From Velamenicoccus sp964471325 (GTDB lineage Bacteria; Omnitrophota; Gorgyraeia; Velamenicoccales; Velamenicoccaceae): 64,000 nucleotides of DNA. Below are positions 1 to 7,798 of this stretch, piece by piece. The notes beneath the pieces are model-generated. The model searched no databases. It was given only the letters and a program-made list of their open reading frames with translations, and was not told the origin of the DNA. How positions within the stretch are numbered: position 1 is the first letter of the stretch; every line of letters begins with the position of its first letter. Both the position numbers and the translations under genes were made by a program. The stretch lies in the NCBI GenBank assembly GCA_964471325.1, contig CAYYFL010000004.1, forward strand, positions 57,325 through 121,324, given 5' to 3'.

Positions 1-41
1 CAACAACGCACATGATGAGTTTCAGACGGCTGCTTCTTCAA
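1..41 (-). CDS. Start of an unidentified gene (partial, TTG start)
   Basis: A perfect AGGAGG (52-47) sits 5 nt before a TTG at 41-39, followed by an open frame reading MKKQPSETHHVRC to the window edge. It lies 50 nt downstream of the apbE stop on the same strand. Only 13 codons are visible, so no function can be given. ApbE often neighbours flavoprotein or FMN-binding genes, but that is not evidence for this one. The ribosome site is the main reason to call a gene here. Confidence 0.4.
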   Translation of the reverse strand, partial: MKKQPSETHHVRC

Positions 42-90
42 GATGTCCTCCTTCGTCCTTGCTGCGATATTCCCCCCGAGCCTTTAGACA

Positions 91-1095
91 TTATATTCTA
101 TAGAGCGTCCCGTCGGCTGCGACCAAAACGGCTTTTGTGTCCGGGAACTGACTCAGAAGCTTACGGCTTTTTTCCAATCCCAGGACGACACACGCCGTCG
201 ACAACGCATCCGATGCCGCGGCATCGGATGTGATGATCGTCGCCGAAACAATACCGGATTGCGCAGGATAACCCGTCTTGGGATCGATGATGTGTGAATA
301 TCTCCTGCCGTTGATCTCGGCATATTGCTGATAGTCACCGGCGGTGGCCGCCGCCTCATTGGTCAACGCGAGCTCATCCACGACCTTCCCTTCATGGAGA
401 GGGTCCTGAACGCCTACGCGCCACAGCGCACGGCGATTCCTCCCCAGGCAATAGACATTGCCTCCGGCATTGATCAAGACAGAATCGATCCGCGCGTCTT
501 TAAGCTTCCTGACGGCCCGATCCAGGGCAAACCCTTTGGCGATCCCTCCGAGATCGATACGCATGCCGCTCTTGAGCAGCACAACCTCTCTTGTCTTTGC
601 GTCCAGATAAATGAAATCCGAACCCACGAGCGACAAGGCCTGCGCCACAGCGTCGGGAGCGGGCAATGTTTTTGAAGCGATGGCCTTCTTCCAAAGCATG
701 GCTGCAGGCCCCACCGTAACGTCGAAGGCGCCATCCGTGCGGCGGTAAAATTCCTGGGCCCGTTGAATGATGTCAAATAACGGCTCCGAAACAACGGCCC
801 TCTGGCTGTCATTCAGCCGCGACAACTCGCTGTCGCGGTCGAAAAGATTAAAGACCGCTTCCAGCTTCTTGAATTCATCGAACACAATCGCCGAGGCACG
901 GACGTCGGAGGACTTGACCTCGACAAAAGTCCCCATGATAAATTGCGTCTCCTGGTATAACGGCTTCTGGCAACCGATGGCCCCGAGGCACAGAGTACAG
1001 AGCACAAAGCACAGAATACAGAAAACAACGGAACGACGGACGGCATGCGGCAAAAAACCGGCAATTTTGTTTTTCCTATGGTGCGTCCTCATCAT
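91..1095 (-). CDS. apbE: FAD:protein FMN transferase ApbE, lipoprotein
   Basis: Transfers FMN from FAD to a Thr/Ser of client flavoproteins outside the cytoplasmic membrane, such as NqrB/C or RnfG/D in other bacteria. The 334-residue length fits the family. A hydrophobic segment (about residues 24-41) ends in a lipobox-like AIGC, so the mature protein is probably a lipoprotein. Family motifs seen in order are MGTFVEV, DLGGIAKGFALDRA, NAGGNVY, HIIDPKTGYP, and the Mg-binding stretch SDAAASDALSTA near the C-terminus. A GGAGA precedes the double ATG. It follows polX after 37 nt. No Nqr or Rnf genes are visible, so the client is unknown. Confidence 0.93.
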   Translation of the reverse strand: MMRTHHRKNKIAGFLPHAVRRSVVFCILCFVLCTLCLGAIGCQKPLYQETQFIMGTFVEVKSSDVRASAIVFDEFKKLEAVFNLFDRDSELSRLNDSQRAVVSEPLFDIIQRAQEFYRRTDGAFDVTVGPAAMLWKKAIASKTLPAPDAVAQALSLVGSDFIYLDAKTREVVLLKSGMRIDLGGIAKGFALDRAVRKLKDARIDSVLINAGGNVYCLGRNRRALWRVGVQDPLHEGKVVDELALTNEAAATAGDYQQYAEINGRRYSHIIDPKTGYPAQSGIVSATIITSDAAASDALSTACVVLGLEKSRKLLSQFPDTKAVLVAADGTLYRI

Positions 1096-1132
1096 TCCGT
1101 TCTCCGTCCTCTGTTATCTATTCTCTCATAAA

Positions 1133-2845
1133 TTATTTTTTGAGAACTTTTAACAGCGCTTCAAGACTAAGCGTATTCAACACATCATCTTTAGCAAGCC
1201 ACGCCCGGCGGCACAACCCGATGCCGTAAGCCATGTAGTCCAGGTGCGATATGTCGTGGGAATCCGTGCCGACCGCCAAACGCACTCCTTTTTCGGCGGC
1301 ATGCCGGGCGTTGATGTCGGACAAATCCATCCTGTAGGGATGGGCATTGATCTCAAGGGCGGTGCGGGTGTCGCGCGCCGCACGAAAAACTTCATCCAGA
1401 TCAATCTCATAAGGCCCGCGCGCCGGCCAAAGCCTGCCCGTCGGATGCGCCACAATATGCACGCGCTTGTCGGCGCACGCGCGGACGATCCGCCGCGTCA
1501 GCTGCCTTTGCGACTGCTTGAAACCCGAATGGATGGCCGCAATAACGATATCGAAGTGAGAAAGGACCCTGTCCGGATAATCAAGGCTCCCTTCGGCGTC
1601 GATCTCGACCTCGCTGCCGAATAGGAGACGAAAACCTTTCAGGCTCCGGTTGACACGGTCGATCTCGCGGCGCTTCTGTTTCAATCTGGCCTCATCCAAA
1701 CCATGGGCTACTTTCAAGCTGATGGAGTGGTCCGTCAGGCAGAGATATTCATATCCCAAAGACCTTGCCTTCTTCGCCATCTCATGGACCGTGTTTTTCC
1801 CGTCCGAATAATTCGTGTGGGCATGAAAATCGCCGCGGATATCGGAGAGCTCGACCAGACGCGGGAGCTTGCCCTCTATGGCTGCTTCCACTTCGCCCGT
1901 ATCCTCGCGCAATTCCGGCGCAATAAAAGGCAACCCGAGCTTTCGATACATCTCTTTTTCTGTCGCCGATGCCAGACGCCTGCCTTTCTTGTCAAAGATG
2001 CCGTATTCGTTGATCTTCCAGCCTTTCTTGATGGCCAGCTGCCTCAACCTGATGTTATGGCTTTTGGAACCGGTAAAATATAAAAGGGCTGCGCCGAATT
2101 CCTCTTCAGGCACGATCCTGGCATCCACCTGCACGCCTTCCTTGGTCACGACGGCGCACTTCGTCGCTCCATGCGCCAGGACCCTCTTGACAGGCGCAAG
2201 CCCTACAAAAACATCGGCGATGAGCTTGGGCTCTTTCGACGCGATGAGGATATCCACATCTCTCACGGCATCTTTCATGCGCCGCAACGAACCGGCCGCA
2301 GAGATCTCTTGCACTTCCCTGTGTTCCCGGAGCGCCGAAATAAAAGACACGGCTGCCGCGTTCGCCGTCAGGAGATCCATCGCTTCCCTGCCTTTTTCCA
2401 AAAGCTCTATCCCCTTAAGAATATTGTCGGCGGTCTTTTGCCTGATCCCCGGAAGCTTCAAGAGCCTGCCGTCACGCGCTGCGCGCCTGAGGCCTTCCAA
2501 AGAAGCGATCTTAAGCGTATCGAAGAATAATTTCGCCTTCTTGGGACCGATGGACGGGACCTGCATCAACTCCAAGACTCCCTGAGGAACGCTCTCTTTG
2601 ATCTTCTCGTATTCGGCAAATGTCCCGGTGGACAAAATCTCCCCGACCTTCGAAGCCAAATCCATGCCGATACCGGGAATGTTTTCCAAAGAACCTTCCC
2701 GGACGCGGACGGCGATATCATTCTCCATGGCCGCGATATTATCCGCGGCTTTACGATACGCCCTGATACGGAACGGGTTCTCTCCTTTGATTTCAAGGAA
2801 ATCCGCCATGGCACGAAAGAGGTTTACGACAAGATCATTTTTCAC
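1133..2845 (-). CDS. polX: DNA polymerase/3'-5' exonuclease PolX
   Basis: Family X polymerase fused to a PHP phosphoesterase domain, acting in gap filling and base-excision repair. Its 570 residues match the usual length. N-terminal helix-hairpin-helix segments (IPGIGMDLASKVGEI, VPSIGPKKAKL, LPGIRQKTADNI) bind DNA. The polymerase active site is GSLRRMKDAVRDVDILI plus the later VDARIV. The PHP metal ligands are visible as HAHTNYSDG, LTDHS, EVEIDAEG, AIHSGF, HIVAHPTGR and GTDSHD, so exonuclease activity is expected. Its ATG overlaps the stop of the MFS gene by 4 nt (ATGA), which indicates translational coupling. Confidence 0.96.
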   Translation of the reverse strand: MKNDLVVNLFRAMADFLEIKGENPFRIRAYRKAADNIAAMENDIAVRVREGSLENIPGIGMDLASKVGEILSTGTFAEYEKIKESVPQGVLELMQVPSIGPKKAKLFFDTLKIASLEGLRRAARDGRLLKLPGIRQKTADNILKGIELLEKGREAMDLLTANAAAVSFISALREHREVQEISAAGSLRRMKDAVRDVDILIASKEPKLIADVFVGLAPVKRVLAHGATKCAVVTKEGVQVDARIVPEEEFGAALLYFTGSKSHNIRLRQLAIKKGWKINEYGIFDKKGRRLASATEKEMYRKLGLPFIAPELREDTGEVEAAIEGKLPRLVELSDIRGDFHAHTNYSDGKNTVHEMAKKARSLGYEYLCLTDHSISLKVAHGLDEARLKQKRREIDRVNRSLKGFRLLFGSEVEIDAEGSLDYPDRVLSHFDIVIAAIHSGFKQSQRQLTRRIVRACADKRVHIVAHPTGRLWPARGPYEIDLDEVFRAARDTRTALEINAHPYRMDLSDINARHAAEKGVRLAVGTDSHDISHLDYMAYGIGLCRRAWLAKDDVLNTLSLEALLKVLKK

Positions 2846-4059
2846 GAATCCGCCCTTTCCTCAAAAACCTGCCTGTCCAACAGGAATCGTCTCGAAAAAG
2901 GCCAATAGGCCCCTATGCTCGCAAGGGCCGCAAAGAACACGACTTCCTGGACGCCGAACGCTTGAGCCAACGACCCAAAAAGAAGGTTGCCGAAGGGAAT
3001 AAATCCCATGAACATCATCATGAACAATCCCATGATGCGGCCCCTGTGATGGTCAGGAATAGAAAGCTGGATCATTGAATTGACCAAGGCCATGCTGCCG
3101 GCAATCCCGATCCCTGCCAAGACAAGAAGGGCACAAGACAGCCACATGTTCCTGGAAACGGAAAACACCATCGCCGACAAAAAGAACCCCATGACGGATA
3201 TGCGCAACAGACGGAATCTGGCGAGTTCATTCTTTAGCCGGGCGACGTTTAAAACGCCGATCAGCGCGCCGACGCCGCTGGAAGACATCAACAGCGCCAA
3301 CCCCATGGCGCCGGAGCCGAGGACTTCCTGCGCAAAGATCGGCATCAAGACCACATAAGAGACGCCGAAGGTGCTGACCAAACCAACCAGGGCAAGCAAA
3401 AAAAGCAGAAACCGGTTATGCCTGACGAGAAACACGGATTCTCGGATATCTGAAAAAACGGATGCTTGGCTTTTAGGCACAGCGGCGGGACGCGGCTTGA
3501 TCAGCATCAGCGCCGCCAGGACAGGCAAATAGCTGATGGCATTGACGAAAAAACATCCCGACGTGCCGATCAAGGCGATCAAGAGGCCCGCGACGGCCGG
3601 CCCGATGATGCGGGCGGAATTAAAAGCCGCCGAGTTCAAGGCGATCGCATTCATCAGATGCTGGCGGCCCACAAGCTCCACGACCATCGCTTGTCTTGCC
3701 GGTGAATCAAAACTCAGGATAAAACCATTAATCGTAGCAATCATAATGACGTGCCAGATCCTGACGCTCCCCGTCCATACCAACAAGGCAAGGACCAGGG
3801 CCAGGATGGTAAAACAGGATTGCGTCACCAACAGGAGATTACGTTTGACGCTGCGGTCAACATAGACGCCTGCTGCCAGGGCAAAAAAAGACACAGGCAA
3901 ATAACTCAGGAAACCCGTCAAGCCCATCAGAAAAGCGGAGTGCGTCAGGCGGAACACCAGCCAGCTCTGGGCCATGGTCTGCACCCAGCTGCCGACCAGA
4001 GAGACGAACATCGAGACCCAGTAAATCCTAAACTCGCGGACACGCAAAGAAGAAAACAT
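2842..4059 (-). CDS. MFS exporter, DHA3/EntS-like
   Basis: A 405-residue major facilitator with about 12 predicted membrane segments. The sequence starts with a short cytoplasmic stretch (RVREFRIYW) and a first helix containing VSLVGSWVQTMAQSWLV. This is typical of the group holding enterobactin exporter EntS and macrolide pumps. The loop VDRSVKRNLLL matches the position of MFS motif A. Family knowledge suggests proton-driven efflux of small organic compounds, but the substrate cannot be read. It lies between an FNR-type reductase and polX, which gives no substrate clue. Confidence 0.85.
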   Translation of the reverse strand: MFSSLRVREFRIYWVSMFVSLVGSWVQTMAQSWLVFRLTHSAFLMGLTGFLSYLPVSFFALAAGVYVDRSVKRNLLLVTQSCFTILALVLALLVWTGSVRIWHVIMIATINGFILSFDSPARQAMVVELVGRQHLMNAIALNSAAFNSARIIGPAVAGLLIALIGTSGCFFVNAISYLPVLAALMLIKPRPAAVPKSQASVFSDIRESVFLVRHNRFLLFLLALVGLVSTFGVSYVVLMPIFAQEVLGSGAMGLALLMSSSGVGALIGVLNVARLKNELARFRLLRISVMGFFLSAMVFSVSRNMWLSCALLVLAGIGIAGSMALVNSMIQLSIPDHHRGRIMGLFMMMFMGFIPFGNLLFGSLAQAFGVQEVVFFAALASIGAYWPFSRRFLLDRQVFEERADS

Positions 4060-4110
4060 GTTCTCAATCTGTTGATAACGTGCGCCGGCGGCAGCACCGG
4101 ATGCAGCACG

Positions 4111-4818
4111 CTAATAACCTATGAAATCCTCTGTGATGATCTTGTCTTCCTGGACGGCAAGCTTGTTCATCAGCATCTTGCGCATAGCATCGACCATGGC
4201 AGGCGGGCCGCACGTATAGAATACTCTTTCAGGATAATCCTGGATCTGCTGACGCACCAGGTCGTCATCAATGTAACCCTTGAGGCACCCTTCGATGTTC
4301 TCGGAGCACTCCGTAAGGGTATAGATGATCCTGAGGCGGTCGTTCTCCTTTTGCATCGCCGACAACTCGTTACGGAAGATCAAATACTCCGGCGTGCGGC
4401 TGGAATACAAAAGGACAAGGCTGGACGACAGCTTCATGTCCGTTGCATATTTAAAAATGCTGCGCACGGGCGTGATGCCGATGCCGCCGATCAAAAAGGC
4501 CGCTTTGGGATACTGGCCGGTGAACGTGAAGTTCCCCATGGGGAAACGCACGGCGCACACCTGGCCCACCTGGAGGGATTCCAGGGCCCTGGAAAAAGGG
4601 CTGTTGCTGAGTTTTTTTGTGAACTGGATGAATCCCTTTTCGGTCGGAGAGCTGGAAATAGAAAAAGCCTTGGAGACCGGACGCCCGCCTATGGGGAGCG
4701 TCAACAGCAGATACTGTCCCGGTTCGTAGGGGGCGGCCTCGTCCAGGGAAAAACGGAACGTCTTGATATCGCAACAATGGGCGATGATTTCCATAAGTTC
4801 CAGCTGCCGATTATCCAT
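4111..4818 (-). CDS. FAD/NAD(P)-binding oxidoreductase, FNR family
   Basis: A 235-residue stand-alone ferredoxin-NADP reductase-type module. The FAD part contains YEPGQYLLLTLP and SKAFSISSSP (residues about 30-60). The nucleotide part contains GGIGITPVRSI and CGPPAMVDAM near the C-terminus. There is no Cys-rich 2Fe-2S segment, so it needs an outside electron partner, as in dihydroorotate dehydrogenase PyrK or sulfhydrogenase-type subunits. No obvious partner is adjacent. It ends in EDFIGY, a typical aromatic FNR terminus. AAAGGGCG lies about 7 nt before the ATG. Confidence 0.85.
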   Translation of the reverse strand: MDNRQLELMEIIAHCCDIKTFRFSLDEAAPYEPGQYLLLTLPIGGRPVSKAFSISSSPTEKGFIQFTKKLSNSPFSRALESLQVGQVCAVRFPMGNFTFTGQYPKAAFLIGGIGITPVRSIFKYATDMKLSSSLVLLYSSRTPEYLIFRNELSAMQKENDRLRIIYTLTECSENIEGCLKGYIDDDLVRQQIQDYPERVFYTCGPPAMVDAMRKMLMNKLAVQEDKIITEDFIGY

Positions 4819-4829
4819 GGATCGCCCTT

Positions 4830-5843
4830 TTAGAGTCCCCTTTGCGTCCTCTTGATCAATCGCTTCATGTCATGCCTGCCGATAAAACACCCGGCCACGT
4901 CCGGATGGCCGCCGCCGCCGAACTCCTCGGCGATCCGGCCGACATTGACGAGCCCCTTAGACCTGAGGCTGACGCGCCACCGGCCGTCGGACATCTGCCG
5001 GAACAAAAGGATCACCTTGATGTCCTTGAGCGTTCTTATCTGGTCGGCAATGGGATCGACGTCTTCTTCGTTCGCCTTCAGCCGCTTGAGGTCTGACGCC
5101 CTGACATAGGTCACCGCCAGCCGCCCGCGATTATAAAAACGGACGCGCGAAAAACAAATGCCCAAGAGCATCGCCTCCTGACGCGTACGGCTCCAATAAC
5201 TCTTTTCCACAAGCTGGTAATAATTAACCCCCCGGGAAATCAACTCGGCACAAATCCTGAAGGTATCCGCCGTAATGGTCGGAAGCCTGAAAGAACCCGT
5301 CTCCACGATGATAGACACCAGAAGGCAAACCGCCATCTTCCTGTCGGGCGAAAGCCCCAGCATGCGGACGAGACGGTAGACGATCTCGCCGACGGCCGCC
5401 GCCTCTTTGTCGATGATCTTTAGATCGGCAAAAGATTTACGGAAGGTATGGTGATCGATCTCAACCGACTGCTTCGCCTTCAGAAAAACGTCCTCATGGA
5501 ATTTTCCCAGCTGGACCCACGAAGCGCAATCAAGGGCAATGGCCAGATCGAAAGGCGAGCTGTTCGCGGGCTTCAGACGGATGGAACTGTAATGAGGCAG
5601 GAAGCGGTAACGCGCGGGCAATGCGCTTGGGGAAAACAATGTCACGTCTTTCTTGAGACGTTTGAGCGCCAGCGCCAGCCCTGTCATCGATCCCAAGGCG
5701 TCGCCGTCAGGAAACATATGCACGCACACCGCGATCCTTTTGGCCTTCCTGATGGCATGCAGTACATCGCGGTACTGGCCGGTCTTTTGCGAGAGGCTCT
5801 CCACCCCCCGCCTACCCCTTCCGGTCATCGTCATCCTCGGCAT
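4830..5843 (-). CDS. DHH/DHHA1 phosphoesterase, NrnA-like
   Basis: Member of the NrnA group, which degrades short oligoribonucleotides or linear dinucleotides (pApA, pGpG) and 3',5'-pAp. The 337 residues show motif I VHMFPDGDALGS (about 41-52), a DCAS motif (about 105), the DHH triad in EIDHH (129-132), and the C-terminal DHHA1 signature GGGGHPDVAGC. At motif IV the usual DTG metal-binding Asp is replaced: the sequence reads IIVETGSF, with Glu at about residue 181. This may change metal use. A diadenylate cyclase gene is in the same window (62258-63061), so pApA turnover is a possible role. GGGGGAG lies just before the ATG. Confidence 0.88.
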   Translation of the reverse strand: MPRMTMTGRGRRGVESLSQKTGQYRDVLHAIRKAKRIAVCVHMFPDGDALGSMTGLALALKRLKKDVTLFSPSALPARYRFLPHYSSIRLKPANSSPFDLAIALDCASWVQLGKFHEDVFLKAKQSVEIDHHTFRKSFADLKIIDKEAAAVGEIVYRLVRMLGLSPDRKMAVCLLVSIIVETGSFRLPTITADTFRICAELISRGVNYYQLVEKSYWSRTRQEAMLLGICFSRVRFYNRGRLAVTYVRASDLKRLKANEEDVDPIADQIRTLKDIKVILLFRQMSDGRWRVSLRSKGLVNVGRIAEEFGGGGHPDVAGCFIGRHDMKRLIKRTQRGL

Positions 5844-5846
5844 CCC

Positions 5847-6263
5847 TTACTCCCCCAGGACCTTGACAAGGACCCTCTTTTTCCTTTGGCCGTCGAATTC
5901 TCCGTAAAAGATCTGTTCCCAGGGGCCAAAGTCAAGGTTGCCTTTGGTAACGGCCACAACAACCTCCCGGCCCATGACCGTCCTTTTCAGATGTGCGTCT
6001 GCGTTGTCTTCACCGGTCAAGTTATGCTGATACCTGTCTTTGCCGTAAGGAGCGAGTTTTTCCAGCCAAAGAGCAAAATCCCGATGGAGACCGGATTCGT
6101 CATCATTAATAAAGACAGATGCCGTGATATGCATCGCGTTCACCAGGCACAAGCCTTCCTTGATGCCGCTCTTGGCAACGACCCCTTCAATGTCCGGCGT
6201 GATATTGACGAACTCCTGCCTGTTCTTTGTCTGAAACCAGAGATATTCGGTATAGGACTTCAT
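5847..6263 (-). CDS. yjbQ: YjbQ/UPF0047 family protein
   Basis: A 138-residue protein of the widespread YjbQ family, whose members have weak thiamine-phosphate synthase activity but whose main role is unsettled. Conserved features are NAMHITASVFINDDE with a likely metal-ligand His, the acidic NLTGEDNADAHLK segment, and the C-terminal FGPWEQIFYGEFDGQRKK block. The length is normal for the family. It sits 3 nt upstream of the NrnA-like gene and downstream of the Cys-cluster protein gene, in one tightly packed transcription unit. Confidence 0.9.
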   Translation of the reverse strand: MKSYTEYLWFQTKNRQEFVNITPDIEGVVAKSGIKEGLCLVNAMHITASVFINDDESGLHRDFALWLEKLAPYGKDRYQHNLTGEDNADAHLKRTVMGREVVVAVTKGNLDFGPWEQIFYGEFDGQRKKRVLVKVLGE

Positions 6264-6324
6264 ATTGACCGGTCTCTCGAGTTTATAGAGTTTTCTGAGA
6301 TTAACACAACGAACTCAACAAACC

Positions 6325-6624
6325 CTAAAAACTCAATGGACTCTTTTGTAGTTTTTTATACGCGCATTGATACGATCCCGCCCAGGAACCGAAAACGACT
6401 TTGCGCACCGGCACACAAAGAAATTCATTGCCATGGACGGTCCGGCGCAACCCGAAGCGGTCCTCGTAAATACGGCAATAGTACCGGCCGTCCCCGCCCT
6501 GCACAAGCTCGGTGCAGGGGTCTTTTTCAAAAAGCCCGCAACAGGCGCCGCACCGCTTACACAAACCTTCATAATGCTCCGCCGTTTCTTTCAAATACAA
6601 TTCGTAAGAAGCTTCATCGCTCAT
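6325..6624 (-). CDS. Small YkgJ-like Cys-cluster protein
   Basis: A 99-residue cytoplasmic protein with the cluster CKRCGACC near residue 25, followed by further cysteines at DPCTEL, YYCRIY, FLCVPV and YQCAYK. This pattern resembles the YkgJ-type CxxCxxCC family, thought to bind zinc or iron, and Fe-S assembly or metal chelation is possible. The ATG at 6624 overlaps the TGA of the upstream AllA-like gene (ATGA), which favours this start over the TTG two codons earlier. No specific function can be assigned. Confidence 0.72.
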   Translation of the reverse strand: MSDEASYELYLKETAEHYEGLCKRCGACCGLFEKDPCTELVQGGDGRYYCRIYEDRFGLRRTVHGNEFLCVPVRKVVFGSWAGSYQCAYKKLQKSPLSF

Positions 6625-7052
6625 ATGCAACCCATTTTAATCCCCGGCTTCCAGTACACGCACTTGACAGAAGCGTTTTCTGTTATTTTGATGTCCGCTT
6701 CTTCTCCCAAGGCCACGACACCGTGCCAAAGGCCCTTTTTAAGAATAACGGGCCTGTCCAGAAGGAAACACCTGATATCCGCAACTCTGCACCTGCGTGC
6801 CACAAAAAGAAGCGCGCGCCCCTTGACCGGTTCAAAGCTTTCCAGGGAACCCGGATGCTGTTCCAATCTATCTATAACTTTATCACGCACAACAAGATAG
6901 GCGATCCTCCAGCCCGTATGAGGCTGACGCACAACAATCCTGAATAGATTACGGCGGCCAGAAGCCGACCGGCGAGGATAATCGATGATCCGGCCGTAAG
7001 GCTTAAAATAAGACTCTTTAATGGAAAAAATACGCTGTTTCTGGAATGCCAT
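6621..7052 (-). CDS. Ureidoglycolate lyase (AllA)-like cupin protein
   Basis: 143 residues. The segment RLEQHPGSLESFEPVKG and the later LLDRPVILKKGLWHGVV resemble the core of AllA-type ureidoglycolate lyases, with a single-domain cupin-like fold. A complete ureide pathway is not visible, so the activity may differ from ureidoglycolate cleavage. The gene is translationally coupled to the Cys-cluster gene by a 4-nt overlap. Confidence in the fold is moderate and confidence in the substrate is low. Confidence 0.6.
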   Translation of the reverse strand: MAFQKQRIFSIKESYFKPYGRIIDYPRRSASGRRNLFRIVVRQPHTGWRIAYLVVRDKVIDRLEQHPGSLESFEPVKGRALLFVARRCRVADIRCFLLDRPVILKKGLWHGVVALGEEADIKITENASVKCVYWKPGIKMGCI

Positions 7053-7117
7053 ATCTCTTTATATTACCGAAAACATCCTGGTTTTACAAGACGAGATTTA
7101 TCAGGCGGGGCCACGGA

Positions 7118-7798
7118 TTATGCGGGAAAATTCATGTATTTGTCCCAGAAACGATACAATTCCCGCGTCGCAAAGACGTCTCTGAGACAGTAGCGGGCGA
7201 TGTCGCTATGACGGTTGCCGTGGAAAAGGGTTTTGACATCGAGACCGGTCACGCCGTCCTCTTTGGGACTCTTGATACCGAAGGCATGGCACCAGACATG
7301 GAGGCTGAAACGCCTGCGGACAGCGCCTAAAAATGTCAACTTCTCCATCAGGTCGATATGCATGTTGGAGCGATAGCGGTCGGGCATCAGGTTTTTTGTC
7401 GCCTTTAACTGGTTGATGGCGGAGCGCACGAGGATAAAAGGACAATCGAAACCGCGTCCGTTGAATGTAATAAAAGTATCGTATTTCGAAAGCCGCGACC
7501 AAAAAAGCTCCAAAAGCTGTTTTTCGTTAGGAACGGAGAAATATTCAGCCTCTCCTTCCATGATCCGCTCAGGCTGCTTGCCCGGGACCTGGTAATACAC
7601 AAAGGCCTTGTCCGTTTCAAGCTCCAGCATCGCGATCGTCACGATCTGCGCCGTCACAGGATAAAAACTCAGGGAATCGCGGACCTCCTGCTCTTCCTCG
7701 TCCGTCTTGGCAAATTTCAGGAGATATTCCTGCGTCCCCTTGTCAAACGAATCCAGCTCCGCACCGACTGTCTCGATATCAAAAATAATCTTTGCCAT
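7118..7798 (-). CDS. Predicted 3'-5' exonuclease, RNase H-like (PolB-exonuclease related)
   Basis: A 226-residue DEDD-type exonuclease. ExoI is IFDIETVG at the N-terminus (Asp and Glu ligands), ExoII is FNGRGFDCPF near residue 112, and ExoIII is YCLRDVFATRELY near residue 210. This fits the group of predicted exonucleases related to the proofreading domain of PolB (COG3298-like). It overlaps the 3' end of the UvrD-type helicase gene by 20 nt, which suggests a shared role in DNA repair. Confidence 0.82.
   Translation of the reverse strand: MAKIIFDIETVGAELDSFDKGTQEYLLKFAKTDEEEQEVRDSLSFYPVTAQIVTIAMLELETDKAFVYYQVPGKQPERIMEGEAEYFSVPNEKQLLELFWSRLSKYDTFITFNGRGFDCPFILVRSAINQLKATKNLMPDRYRSNMHIDLMEKLTFLGAVRRRFSLHVWCHAFGIKSPKEDGVTGLDVKTLFHGNRHSDIARYCLRDVFATRELYRFWDKYMNFPA

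Noticed and set aside
5448..6947. 499-codon open frame on the plus strand
   Set aside because: It runs antisense across four well supported minus-strand genes (NrnA-like, yjbQ, Cys-cluster, AllA-like) and has no family motif. The length is a composition effect.
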